Shown here piece by piece: positions 17,924 through 26,414 of a stretch of DNA of 64,000 nt. The stretch comes from Thiohalorhabdus sp. Cl-TMA (GTDB lineage Bacteria; Pseudomonadota; Gammaproteobacteria; Thiohalorhabdales; Thiohalorhabdaceae). The stretch covers positions 372,001-436,000 of the forward strand of contig NZ_JBGUAW010000002.1 of assembly GCF_041821045.1 (NCBI RefSeq). Direction: 5' to 3'. The notes below the pieces were generated by a model that did no database searches, had not been told where the DNA came from, and saw only the letters and a list, made by a program, of their open reading frames with translations. The position numbers and the translations under genes were made by a program. The first letter of the stretch is position 1; each line of letters starts with the position of its first letter.

Positions 17924-18025
17924 GCCTGTCCGTGAAGGTATGTGGTCTGCGGGCCGTCCTTGGCGCTGTCCCCGGGCGGCCGCGGAATCCCCCGCAAGCC
18001 ACAGATCCCAACCGGAGAGTCAAGG

Positions 18026-18808
18026 ATGGCGATCCGCAGTTTCCCGGTCCGGCTCCTGGGGGGGCAGCTGCTGTGCCTCCTCCTCATGCAGCCGGCCTCG
18101 GCCGCCGGTGAATCCCTGGACCGGCTGGCCGAGAAGCTCGTCAACCTCCGCGGCGAGGTGGAGGAGCTGAACAGCCGGCTGGACAGCCTTCGCGACCAGC
18201 ACAAGAACGAAATGGCCTCCCTGAGCCGGCGCAAGTCGGACCTCCAGAGCCGGATCCAGCAGCGGCAGGTCCAGGTGGACGAGCTGCGGACGAACCTGCG
18301 CGAGATCCGGGAGGAGGCGCAGAAGGCCGGCGTGGAGGCGGAGGCCCTCGAGCCCAAGGTGGCCGACGCCATCGTGACCCTGAAGACCCGGGTGCGCCGG
18401 GGACTGCCCTTCAAGGTGGCGGAGCGGGTCGGCGAGCTGGAGGACATCCGCAAGCAGATGGCCACCGGTGTCCTGACTCCCCACAAGGCCGCAAAGCGCC
18501 TCTGGACCTTCTACGAGGATGAGATCCGCCTCGCCGAGGAGAACGGCATCTACCAGCAGACGGTCACCGTGAACGGCGAGGAGAAGCTCGCCGACGTGGC
18601 CCGGGTGGGCATGGTGATGCTGTTCTTCCGTACCCCGGCCAGCCAATACGGACGGGCGGTGCGCTCGGATGGCGGCTGGACCTATCGCGTTTACCGACGG
18701 GATGCCGCGCGCGAGCAGGTGAAGAACCTGTTCGCTTCCTTCCGCAAGCAGGTCCGGACCGGCTATTTCACCATCCCCAATGCGCTGACCGGCACGGAGG
18801 ACCAATAG
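18026..18808 (+). CDS. DUF3450 periplasmic coiled-coil protein of a TonB2-type cluster
   Basis: The 260-residue product has a signal peptide (ending near QPASA), a long coiled coil (about 28-110) and a C-terminal domain ending in YFTIPNALTG, as expected for DUF3450. In Vibrio-type TonB2 systems, proteins of this family are encoded next to TtpC, ExbB2, ExbD2 and TonB2. It is the first gene of a run of eight co-directional genes; the next ATG follows its stop directly. The role is probably structural, in the periplasm, linking the motor to the receptor. Confidence 0.85.
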   Translation: MAIRSFPVRLLGGQLLCLLLMQPASAAGESLDRLAEKLVNLRGEVEELNSRLDSLRDQHKNEMASLSRRKSDLQSRIQQRQVQVDELRTNLREIREEAQKAGVEAEALEPKVADAIVTLKTRVRRGLPFKVAERVGELEDIRKQMATGVLTPHKAAKRLWTFYEDEIRLAEENGIYQQTVTVNGEEKLADVARVGMVMLFFRTPASQYGRAVRSDGGWTYRVYRRDAAREQVKNLFASFRKQVRTGYFTIPNALTGTEDQ

Positions 18809-20233
18809 ATGCGCGCAGCAGGAAAGTGGTTGGGCTTCGCTCTCGCCGCGGCACTGCTCGTTGCTGTGCCGAGCATCCCGCCGGCCCAGGCGCAGACGTC
18901 GGGCGGTGGGCCGGAAGGTGCCGGCAAGGGCGGTGGTGCCCCGGATCCGGATCCCGCCATGGGCCGGGAAGCGCTGGAAAAGGCGTACAAGCGGGAGTTC
19001 GCCTTCCTGGAAGCCCAGAAGCGCTCCCTTCAGGAGCGCCTCGCGCAATTCCAGGACCGCGCGGCGGGCGAAAAGCAGGCGCTGGAGCAAGAGGTCCAGC
19101 GGCTCAAGGACGAGGCGGTGCGCCTCAAGACCCGCATGGAAACGCTGCGGGAGCAGGTGAAGACCGCCGAGGAGCAGCTCCAGTCCAACAAGAACAGCCG
19201 GCAGATCCTGGAGGCCACGTTCACCCAGGCGGGCGTGACCCTCAAGGATTTCGGCTTTCCCGTGGGCAAGGGCAGCGAATTCCGCCAGCTCGATGACGAG
19301 CGGAGGAAGGTGGAGCGGCTGTTCTCCATGGGCAATGCGGTGCTGGATCGGACCAGCGGTATCCGGCGCGAGTCCGGCAGCTTCTTCCTGGCCGACGGCA
19401 CCAAGGTGGACGGCACCCTTCTCAAGGTGGGCCGGGTGGCGTCCTACGGCCTTAGCGACGAGGCCTCCGGCGCCCTGGCGCCCGCCGGCGGCGGTGCCCT
19501 GAAGCTCTGGAAGAAGCCCGCCGCCGGCGTCGCCGAAGGGCTCGCCAACGGCGATGCGCCCGAGCAGCTGAAGATCTTCCTGTACGAATCCCTCGACCAG
19601 GAAGTGGCCACGCCGGATTCGGACACGGTGCTGAGCACCATCCGCAAGGGCGGAGCCATCGGCTGGATCATAGTCGCCATGGGCGCCTTCGCCGGGCTGC
19701 TGGCCCTGCTGCGCGCCGGCTTCCTGCAGTGGGCCAGCGCTTCCACCGGCCGCATCATCGACCGCGTGGGCGCCCTGGTGAGCCGGGGCGAGGTGGAGGA
19801 GGCCCAGGCGCTCTGCGAGCGCAAGCGCGGCGCCGCCTGGAAGGTGGTGGGCGCCGCCGTGCGCAACCTCAACCGCGACCGCGAGCACCTGGAAGACATC
19901 ATCTCCGAGTCCATCCTGCGCGAGAGCACACGCCTGGACCGCTTCGGCCCCCTGATCCTGGTGATCGCCGCGGTGGCGCCGCTGCTCGGCCTGCTCGGCA
20001 CGGTCACCGGCATGATCTCCACCTTCGAGGTCATCACCGAGCACGGCACCGGCGATCCCAAGCTGCTCTCCGGCGGCATCTCCGTGGCCCTGGTCACCAC
20101 CGAGCTGGGGCTCATCGTGGCGGTGCCCACCCTGCTCGCCGGGAACCTCCTGTCCGGCTGGGCGGAGCGCATCAAGAACGACATGGAGAAGACCGCCCTG
20201 CGCATCACCAACCTGTACGCGGGCCGTGCGTGA
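18809..20233 (+). CDS. ttpC: TtpC-like MotA/TolQ/ExbB proton channel protein with periplasmic N-terminal domain
   Basis: The 474-residue protein has a signal peptide (cleavage after PPAQA), a coiled coil at about 50-130, a periplasmic domain and then a MotA/TolQ/ExbB domain (about 260-470) with LGLLGTVTGMISTFEVI and the GISVALVTTELGLIVAVP helix. That arrangement defines TtpC, the extra component of TonB2-type motors. It likely couples proton motive force to the TonB protein. It starts immediately after the DUF3450 stop and ends in a TGATG overlap with the next exbB, showing translational coupling. Confidence 0.88.
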   Translation: MRAAGKWLGFALAAALLVAVPSIPPAQAQTSGGGPEGAGKGGGAPDPDPAMGREALEKAYKREFAFLEAQKRSLQERLAQFQDRAAGEKQALEQEVQRLKDEAVRLKTRMETLREQVKTAEEQLQSNKNSRQILEATFTQAGVTLKDFGFPVGKGSEFRQLDDERRKVERLFSMGNAVLDRTSGIRRESGSFFLADGTKVDGTLLKVGRVASYGLSDEASGALAPAGGGALKLWKKPAAGVAEGLANGDAPEQLKIFLYESLDQEVATPDSDTVLSTIRKGGAIGWIIVAMGAFAGLLALLRAGFLQWASASTGRIIDRVGALVSRGEVEEAQALCERKRGAAWKVVGAAVRNLNRDREHLEDIISESILRESTRLDRFGPLILVIAAVAPLLGLLGTVTGMISTFEVITEHGTGDPKLLSGGISVALVTTELGLIVAVPTLLAGNLLSGWAERIKNDMEKTALRITNLYAGRA

Positions 20234-20958
20234 TGGGGTACGGGGCGCTCGCCGACCTGGTCCAGCTCCTCCTGGAGCAGGTGGGCGTGACCGAGCAAGG
20301 GGCGGAGCGGATCGCCGGTGATTTCGCCGGCTATTTCGCCGCCGGCGGCTTCGTCATGCCGCCGCTGGTGCTGGCGGCGGTGCTCCTGTGGTTCGCCATC
20401 GGCTACCGGGTGGCCGCCCTGCGCATGGGCACCACCCGCGATGTGCAGGACCTCCTGGAGCGTTACGCCGGCCACCCGCCGGCGCGCACCCGGGGCATCG
20501 TCGACGATGCGGCGGTGCGCGGCCTGGCCCTGGCCCGGGAGGGCCACGCCCACCTGCGGCGCTGGCTGGACGACGAGTTCATGGCCTACGAGGCGGAGCT
20601 GAAGAAGTTCTCCCGGCTCACCGTAACCCTCGTGGAGGTGGCGCCGATCATGGGCCTGCTCGGCACCGTGGTGGGCATGATCGAGACCTTCGATTCCCTC
20701 CGGGACATGGCGTTGTTCACCCAGTCCGGCGGTATCGCCGGGGGCATCTCCCAGGCCCTGTTCACCACCCAGATGGGGCTGGTGGTCGCCATCCCCGGGC
20801 TCATCATGCACGGCCTGCTGCGCAAGAAGCAGCAGGCCATCCGTATGGAGCTGGCCCGCATCAAGGACCTGCTCTGCACCGAGCCGGCGGGCTTCTTCCT
20901 GCCGCGGGCGGAGACGGCCCCGGATCAGACCGCACCACAAAGGCAGGCTGACGGATGA
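20233..20958 (+). CDS. exbB: ExbB-type proton channel subunit
   Basis: The 241-residue inner-membrane protein has a first helix at about 36-56, then the ExbB/TolQ core VEVAPIMGLLGTVVGMIETFD and GGISQALFTTQMGLVVAIPGLI. It forms the pentameric proton channel with ExbD and energises TonB. Its ATG overlaps the stop of ttpC and its own stop overlaps the exbD ATG, so the genes are one coupled unit. Compared with E. coli ExbB it has the usual length and lacks any extra domain. Confidence 0.92.
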   Translation: MGYGALADLVQLLLEQVGVTEQGAERIAGDFAGYFAAGGFVMPPLVLAAVLLWFAIGYRVAALRMGTTRDVQDLLERYAGHPPARTRGIVDDAAVRGLALAREGHAHLRRWLDDEFMAYEAELKKFSRLTVTLVEVAPIMGLLGTVVGMIETFDSLRDMALFTQSGGIAGGISQALFTTQMGLVVAIPGLIMHGLLRKKQQAIRMELARIKDLLCTEPAGFFLPRAETAPDQTAPQRQADG

Positions 20959-21365
20959 AATACCGCTACCGGAACGCGGGCGAAGAGAGCGACAAGATCG
21001 ATATCCACCCCCTGATCGACGTGGTGTTCATCCTGCTGATCTTCTTCATGGTGTCCACCACCTTCGTCAAGGACATGAACCTGGATATCGACCGGCCCAA
21101 GGCCTCCAGTGCCAGCCAGGCCGACAGCAATACCATCCGGGTCTACATCGACGGCAACGGCAATACCTTCCTGGACGGGCAGCCGGTGCGCACCTGGGTC
21201 ATCCAGAGCCGGCTGCGGGACATGCTGCAGGTGAGCTCCTCCAAGAATGTCCTGGTGGTCACCGACGACAAGGTGCCCGCCGGCAAGCTGGTGCAGGTGG
21301 TGGACCAGGCCAAGCTGGCCGGGGCCGAGGACGTGGGTGTCTCCACCCAGGCAAGCGGCAGCTAG
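20955..21365 (+). CDS. exbD: ExbD-type transport subunit
   Basis: The 136-residue protein has a single N-terminal membrane helix, DIHPLIDVVFILLIFFMVST, whose Asp in LIDVVF is the conserved proton-binding residue, followed by a periplasmic domain ending in the strand-turn AGAEDVGVST. It completes the ExbB-ExbD motor. It overlaps exbB by four bases (ATGA), and tonB starts ten bases after its stop. Confidence 0.93.
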   Translation: MKYRYRNAGEESDKIDIHPLIDVVFILLIFFMVSTTFVKDMNLDIDRPKASSASQADSNTIRVYIDGNGNTFLDGQPVRTWVIQSRLRDMLQVSSSKNVLVVTDDKVPAGKLVQVVDQAKLAGAEDVGVSTQASGS

Positions 21366-21375
21366 GACCGCCCCA

Positions 21376-22023
21376 ATGGCCCACACCCATCCCCTGCGCA
21401 ACTATGCCTCCGCGACGGGCTTCATGGTCCTGGGCACGGCCCTGGTATTGGGCACGGTGCTCCTGATCAACGCCTACAACAAGGGTCCGGATAAGAAGGA
21501 AGTGGAGGACACCGCCCGCTTCAACGTGGCTCCGCCGGAGCCTCCGAAGCAGGAGCAGGTGGAGCCCGAGCCCGAACCGGAGCAGGAGCCCCAGGCCAAT
21601 AATCCGCCGCCCTCGCCGCTGCAGGGCCTGGGTACCTCGGTGGGCGCTGGCAGCTTCGAGATCGCCACCCCCGATTTCGGCGGTAACGCCGGCGGCCTCG
21701 ACGACTCCCTGCTCGGCGACACCCGCGACGTGGTCATGACCGACGACTCCGTGGACGTGCCGCCCAAGGCGGTGGAGCGCGCCGCCATGCAGTATCCCGC
21801 CGCGGCCCGCCAGAAGGGCATTACCGGGTTCGTGACGGTGAACCTGCTCGTCAACGCCGAGGGCCGGGTGGAGAAGGTGAAAGTGCTCGATTCCAAGCCG
21901 GGCGGCGTCTTCGAGGAGGCCGCGGTGGAGGCGGTGCGGGCATGGCGCTTCGAGCCGGCCAAGTACGAGGGCGAGGCCGTGAAGGTCTGGGCCAAGCAGA
22001 AGATCCGCTTCAACCTCAGCTGA
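21376..22023 (+). CDS. tonB: TonB energy transducer
   Basis: The 215-residue protein has an N-terminal inner-membrane helix (about 13-34), a proline/glutamate-rich periplasmic linker (VEPEPEPEQEPQ, about 60-80) and a C-terminal TonB domain (about 125-215) with YPAAARQKGITGFVTVNLLV and VEAVRAWRFEPA. The linker is short, as in TonB2 proteins. It would transfer energy to the TonB-dependent receptor encoded downstream. Position within a tight operon supports a dedicated rather than a global TonB. Confidence 0.93.
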   Translation: MAHTHPLRNYASATGFMVLGTALVLGTVLLINAYNKGPDKKEVEDTARFNVAPPEPPKQEQVEPEPEPEQEPQANNPPPSPLQGLGTSVGAGSFEIATPDFGGNAGGLDDSLLGDTRDVVMTDDSVDVPPKAVERAAMQYPAAARQKGITGFVTVNLLVNAEGRVEKVKVLDSKPGGVFEEAAVEAVRAWRFEPAKYEGEAVKVWAKQKIRFNLS

Positions 22024-22044
22024 CCGCTCCGAGGAACGCACTCC

Positions 22045-23223
22045 ATGCCGATCCCCGAATCATACGCCGCCCGCCTCCTGGCCCTCGGCCTGCTCGTCCT
22101 GCCCGTGGGTGGGATGGCGGCGGACGAGGAAGCGGAGAAGCAGAAGGGCGAGGAAGTGGACTACGTCAGCCTGGGCGCCCGCCTGCTCAAGGACGGGCAC
22201 CTGGGCCGCGCGGAGTCCGCCCTGAAAAAGGCCGATCCGGCCGCCGAGGAGGTGGACGCCGCCCGGCTGTACACCCTCTGGGGGCTGGTGGACCTGAAGC
22301 GCGGCGAGAACGCCTCCGCCCGGGATCACCTGCGCCGGGCCATCGACGCGGGCCAGACCGGGAAGACGGTTTACCTCTACCTGGCCCAGGCCCATTACCG
22401 CCTGCAGGAGTACCGGCCCACCATCGACGCCATCGAGCGCGCCGGACTGGGCGAGCAGGACAACCCCAATCTCTACGCCATCCTGGCCCGATCCCACTGG
22501 GAGCTGGAGAACGGGGCCGAGGCCTGGGCCGCCCTGGATGCGGGCCAGAAGCGCTATCCGGAGCACACCGCCTTCCTGCGCCAGAAGATCTTCTACCTGA
22601 TCGAGCTGGAGCTCTACCAGAAGGCGGCCCGGCTCGGGGAGGAATACCTGGCCGGGGCGCGGGCCACGGTGGCGGACTATCTGGCCATCGGCCGGGCCAT
22701 GCGCCGCAGCGGCCAGCTCGAGCAGGCGCGTGACTTCCTGGAGGCCGCCCGGCTGCAGTACCCCGGTGATCCGCGCCTCGGCATGGAGCTGGCCCAGGTC
22801 TACCTGAAGCTGGACCAGACCCTCACCGCCGCCCAGATCTACGAACAGGCCGCCTTCCGCGACCCCGAGCTGCTGACGGAAGCCGCGGAGCTGTACCGGC
22901 GCAGCGGCAAGCTCTATCGCGCCCTGAACCTCAATGCCCAGGTGGCCGATTCCGGGAAGAAGCTGAAGCAGCGCCTGGCTATTCTCCTGGAGACCGAGCG
23001 CTATGCCATGGCCGCCGCCATGCGGGACGACCTCCTGCGGGCGGGGCTGCTGGAGAACGAGGACATCCGCTACGCGCTCGCCTATGCCCGGTTCAAGAAC
23101 GGCGAGTTCGAGAAGGCCGAGGCCCAGCTCTCCCGGCTGACCCGCTCGGACCTGTTCCGCAAGGCCACCAAGCTGCGCAAGGCCATGGCCGATTGCCGGG
23201 ACGCCGCCTGGAAGTGCTACTAG
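22045..23223 (+). CDS. Periplasmic TPR-repeat protein of the TonB cluster
   Basis: The 392-residue product has a signal peptide (cleavage near GGMAA) and tetratricopeptide-like helical repeats from about 40 to the end, for example LYTLWGLVDLKRGENASARD and DYLAIGRAMRRSGQLEQARD. TPR proteins regularly accompany TtpC/ExbB2/TonB2 operons and are thought to scaffold the complex. It starts 21 bases after tonB. It ends in a Cys-containing tail (CRDAAWKCY). Confidence 0.85.
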   Translation: MPIPESYAARLLALGLLVLPVGGMAADEEAEKQKGEEVDYVSLGARLLKDGHLGRAESALKKADPAAEEVDAARLYTLWGLVDLKRGENASARDHLRRAIDAGQTGKTVYLYLAQAHYRLQEYRPTIDAIERAGLGEQDNPNLYAILARSHWELENGAEAWAALDAGQKRYPEHTAFLRQKIFYLIELELYQKAARLGEEYLAGARATVADYLAIGRAMRRSGQLEQARDFLEAARLQYPGDPRLGMELAQVYLKLDQTLTAAQIYEQAAFRDPELLTEAAELYRRSGKLYRALNLNAQVADSGKKLKQRLAILLETERYAMAAAMRDDLLRAGLLENEDIRYALAYARFKNGEFEKAEAQLSRLTRSDLFRKATKLRKAMADCRDAAWKCY

Positions 23224-23273
23224 CCGCGGCCACGGGAATCCGCTCCGCCAATCCGCCCAGGATTCGAACGAAA

Positions 23274-26200
23274 ATGGACCGCACCAAGACCAGTTTCATG
23301 AAAAAGCTCGGGCTGCTCCTCCTCCTATCCGTCTTCGCGGTACCGCAAGTCCGGGCGCAGGAGGAGCCGGCGCCGGCGGATCTGTCCATGTTCGTCTTCG
23401 ACGACGAGCTCCCCCTGAGCGACGTCACCATCAAGGTGGACGGCCGCCCCCAGGCGGTGACCAACGACAACGGCGCGGCCTGGCTGCTGATCGGCTCCGG
23501 GAAGCGGAAGCTGACGCTGGAGAAGCCGGGGCGGGCCAGCACCGAAATCCGCCTGAAGGTGGGCCGGGGAGAGAACCTCCGCGTCATCACCACGCTAAAG
23601 CCGGAAGGCGGCAAGCCGGAGGTGGACATCCAGTCCTCCGGGCCGAGGGAATCCTTCCTGGCGGTGGGTGGCGAACAGGGCAAGGACGGCGGTCCCACGG
23701 GCACGCTCCAGGGGCGGGTGGTTTCCGCCGAGGACGGCGGCCCGGTATCCGGGGCCCGGGTGTTCATCAGCGGCACGCCCGTGGACATGCAGACCGACAA
23801 GGAGGGCCGCTTCCGCACCAAGCTGCCGGAGGGCACCTACTCCCTGTCCGTGATCCACGGCGACTACAGCACCCAGACGAAGGACGGCATCAAGGTCGGG
23901 GCCGACAAGACCGCCAAGGCTAGCGTCGAGCTCACCCCGGCCGGCCTGGAGCTGCAGGACTTCGTGGTGACGGTGCCGTATATCGAGGGTTCGGTGGCCT
24001 CCACGCTTTCCCAGCAGGAGGAAGCCTCGGGGGTTACCGAGGTCTTGGGGGCGGACCAGATGTCCCGTGCGGGCGATTCCGACGCCGCCGACGCCTTGGC
24101 CCGGGTTACGGGTCTGACCATCGAAGACGGCAAATACGTCGTTATTCGCGGCCAGCCGGCCCGCTACACCGCCACTGTGCTGAATGGCTCCCCCCTGCCG
24201 AGTCCCGACCCCATGCGACGTATCGTTCCTCTCGATCTCTTTCCCACAGGGGTATTGAGCGCCATTGAGGTCCAGAAGAGCTATACGTCGGACCAGCCCG
24301 GAACCTTCGGGGCGGGACTGATCGACCTCAGGACCCGGGGCCTGCCCGAGTCGGGATTCGGCGAGATAGAAATCGGTGCCGGCCTCAACACACAAAGCTT
24401 CGGTGAAAAAGGGCTTACGTACGAAGGAGGCGGGAGCGACTGGCGGGGCGTGGATGACGGCAGTCGCTCGGGTCCTTCCGGGGATACCACAAGCCCCGTA
24501 CCCGGCGATTTCGGCAACGACGAGCACGTCGTGCAGCGGGAAAGCCTCGGTCCCGACCGCTCACTGGCGGTGGCGGGGGGGGGGCGGATTGACACCCCGG
24601 TGGGCAAATATGGGGCGGTTGCCTCCTTTAGCTACGACCAGAAGTGGCGCCATCGCAAGGAATACCGGACTATCTACAGTCTCGGAGGCGGCGAGCTTCA
24701 AAAGAATGAGGAGTACACCCTCGAGCGGACCGACAGGGAAGTGGGTGTTGGGGGCATGCTTACCCTGGGCGGCGAATGGGGCGAGGACCAGAGCATCACC
24801 AGCAATACCTTCCTGATGCGCAAGACCCGGGATCGTACCCAGATAGCCGATGGGGAGCTTACCGCCGAGTACCAGAGGAGCCAGGAATACCGGTTGGCGT
24901 TCAACCGGCGTGCGCTGTTGCTGCAGCAGCTCATCGGGCAGCACAAGCTGCCATTGGGGCTGGGTCTCGACTGGCGTTTCCTGACCGGCGAGGCCGAGCG
25001 CGAGCTACCGGATCGCCGAACCTATACCTACAACTTCCTGGGGGACGAGTCCTACCTGCGCTCCGATATCGGCATGGAGCGCAAGTTCAACACGGTGAAG
25101 GACGATGTCGGAGCCTACAGTGCCGACCTGACCGTACCTCTGGGTGAGGCCGGCTGGCTCAGCGAGGCCGAGGCCAAGCTCGGCATTTCCAATTCGAGCA
25201 AGGACCGGGAAAGCGATACCGCAACCTTCAGCTTTCTGCCCGACGACGAAGCCGGCGTCGACCTGACGCGGGATCCGAATGCGCTGTTCGATCCTGAAGG
25301 ATACGGCGATGCCTTCGAGATCCGGAACGATACCAGCCCCGGTGACAGCTACACCGGCTCGGTCGATGTCAGCAGCCGGTACGCCATGATCAACCTGGAG
25401 CTGATGAAGGCCCTGAAGCTGAATCTCGGGGTTCGCCAGGAACAGGTCGACATGGAGGTGGCCCCCGAAGGCGACAATCCGTCCTCCGGGTTCAAGGAGA
25501 CGCGCACCCTGCCCGGTGCCACCGCCACCTGGAAGATCCGCGAGGACATGAATCTGAGGTTCGCCTTCTCGGAAACCTATTCCCTGCCCATGCTCACGGA
25601 GATCGCCCCTATCGTTTATTCCGATCCCGATACCGGCGAGCCCTTCCAGGGCAATCCGGATCTGGAGCCGGTGGATATCCGCGCCTTCGATATCCGCTGG
25701 GAGTGGTACCCCAGCAATGCCGAGATGCTGACGCTGGCTTGGTTCCGGAAGGCTTACGAGAACCCGATCGAGCGCAGCTTCGCCGACCTGGCGGGCGGGG
25801 ATCGCACCCTCAATCAGATGCGCAACTTCGATCAGGCCGAGGTGAACGGTTTCGAGCTGGGGGCCCGGATCGATCTGGCCGAGCGGCTGTGGGGCCCGGA
25901 AGGACTCTATGCCCAGGCCAACGCCGCCTTCGTGGATTCCAACGTCAGCGTCGAGGACGCCGGTCTGGCCACCAACGACAGCCGTCCCCTGCAAGGCCAG
26001 GCCCCCTGGATCTACAACCTCCAGGCGGGGTATGCCGGCGATATCTGGGATCTGACGCTCTCCTACAACATGGTGGGCGAGCGGCTGTACCAGGCGGGTA
26101 TCCAGGGCTTGCCGGATGTGTATCTGCAGCCGGTGGCGTATCTGGATCTGTCCTCCCGCTTACAGTTTGGCGAGCATTGGTTCCTGCAGTTCAAGGCCGG

Positions 26201-26303
26201 CAACCTGCTCGACCCGACCATCGAGTACACGCAGGGGGGGCGTGGGTACCGGACGTACCAAAAGGGCAGGGACTTCAGTCTCTCCCTGAAGTGGCGCTAC
26301 TGA
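23274..26303 (+). CDS. TonB-dependent outer-membrane receptor with N-terminal carboxypeptidase-regulatory-like domains
   Basis: The 1009-residue protein has a signal peptide (about 9-29), two Ig/CarboxypepD_reg-like beta domains (about 35-110 and 143-222), a possible TonB box (LQDFVVTVP, about 227-235), a plug (about 240-360, with PDPMRRIVPLDLFPTGVL) and a large 22-strand barrel ending in SLSLKWRY. It would import a ligand across the outer membrane using the adjacent TonB motor. The double regulatory-type N-terminus is more common in Bacteroidetes and in receptors paired with surface lipoproteins. An ATG at 23274 was used; MKKLG at 23298 is an equally plausible start. The ligand is unknown; Pho context suggests a phosphorus compound. 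Confidence 0.9.
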   Translation: MDRTKTSFMKKLGLLLLLSVFAVPQVRAQEEPAPADLSMFVFDDELPLSDVTIKVDGRPQAVTNDNGAAWLLIGSGKRKLTLEKPGRASTEIRLKVGRGENLRVITTLKPEGGKPEVDIQSSGPRESFLAVGGEQGKDGGPTGTLQGRVVSAEDGGPVSGARVFISGTPVDMQTDKEGRFRTKLPEGTYSLSVIHGDYSTQTKDGIKVGADKTAKASVELTPAGLELQDFVVTVPYIEGSVASTLSQQEEASGVTEVLGADQMSRAGDSDAADALARVTGLTIEDGKYVVIRGQPARYTATVLNGSPLPSPDPMRRIVPLDLFPTGVLSAIEVQKSYTSDQPGTFGAGLIDLRTRGLPESGFGEIEIGAGLNTQSFGEKGLTYEGGGSDWRGVDDGSRSGPSGDTTSPVPGDFGNDEHVVQRESLGPDRSLAVAGGGRIDTPVGKYGAVASFSYDQKWRHRKEYRTIYSLGGGELQKNEEYTLERTDREVGVGGMLTLGGEWGEDQSITSNTFLMRKTRDRTQIADGELTAEYQRSQEYRLAFNRRALLLQQLIGQHKLPLGLGLDWRFLTGEAERELPDRRTYTYNFLGDESYLRSDIGMERKFNTVKDDVGAYSADLTVPLGEAGWLSEAEAKLGISNSSKDRESDTATFSFLPDDEAGVDLTRDPNALFDPEGYGDAFEIRNDTSPGDSYTGSVDVSSRYAMINLELMKALKLNLGVRQEQVDMEVAPEGDNPSSGFKETRTLPGATATWKIREDMNLRFAFSETYSLPMLTEIAPIVYSDPDTGEPFQGNPDLEPVDIRAFDIRWEWYPSNAEMLTLAWFRKAYENPIERSFADLAGGDRTLNQMRNFDQAEVNGFELGARIDLAERLWGPEGLYAQANAAFVDSNVSVEDAGLATNDSRPLQGQAPWIYNLQAGYAGDIWDLTLSYNMVGERLYQAGIQGLPDVYLQPVAYLDLSSRLQFGEHWFLQFKAGNLLDPTIEYTQGGRGYRTYQKGRDFSLSLKWRY

Positions 26304-26309
26304 GCTCCG

Positions 26310-26365
26310 CTGTCATTTTTCTGCAATTCTGGCGACACATGTCTGTAACCCGCCAAGCCTAGGAT
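26310..26365 (+). promoter_or_regulatory. PhoB-dependent promoter with four tandem 11-bp repeats
   Basis: CTGTCAT (26310), CTGCAAT (26321), GCGACAC (26332) and CTGTAAC (26343) are spaced exactly 11 bases apart by four-base spacers, as in E. coli Pho boxes (CTGTNAY repeats). Ten bases after the last repeat lies TAGGAT (26360-26365), a TANNNT -10 element at the expected position for a PhoB-activated promoter that lacks a -35. Transcription would start about 40 bases before the lipoprotein ATG at 26415. Confidence 0.85.
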
Positions 26366-26414
26366 GTGGATCTGTGTTCCAGCCGATTTTTGCAACCACA
26401 AAGGAGCCTAGGCC

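Noticed and set aside
18020-20044. Very long open frame on the minus strand (674 codons)
   Set aside because: It is antisense to DUF3450 and ttpC, which have family matches and ribosome sites. Its translation is rich in Leu, Gly, His and Ala, as expected from the reverse of GC-rich coding DNA.
23255-23273. GGATTCGAAC, which resembles a reversed tRNA T-loop
   Set aside because: No paired T-stem, anticodon arm or acceptor stem can be built around it.
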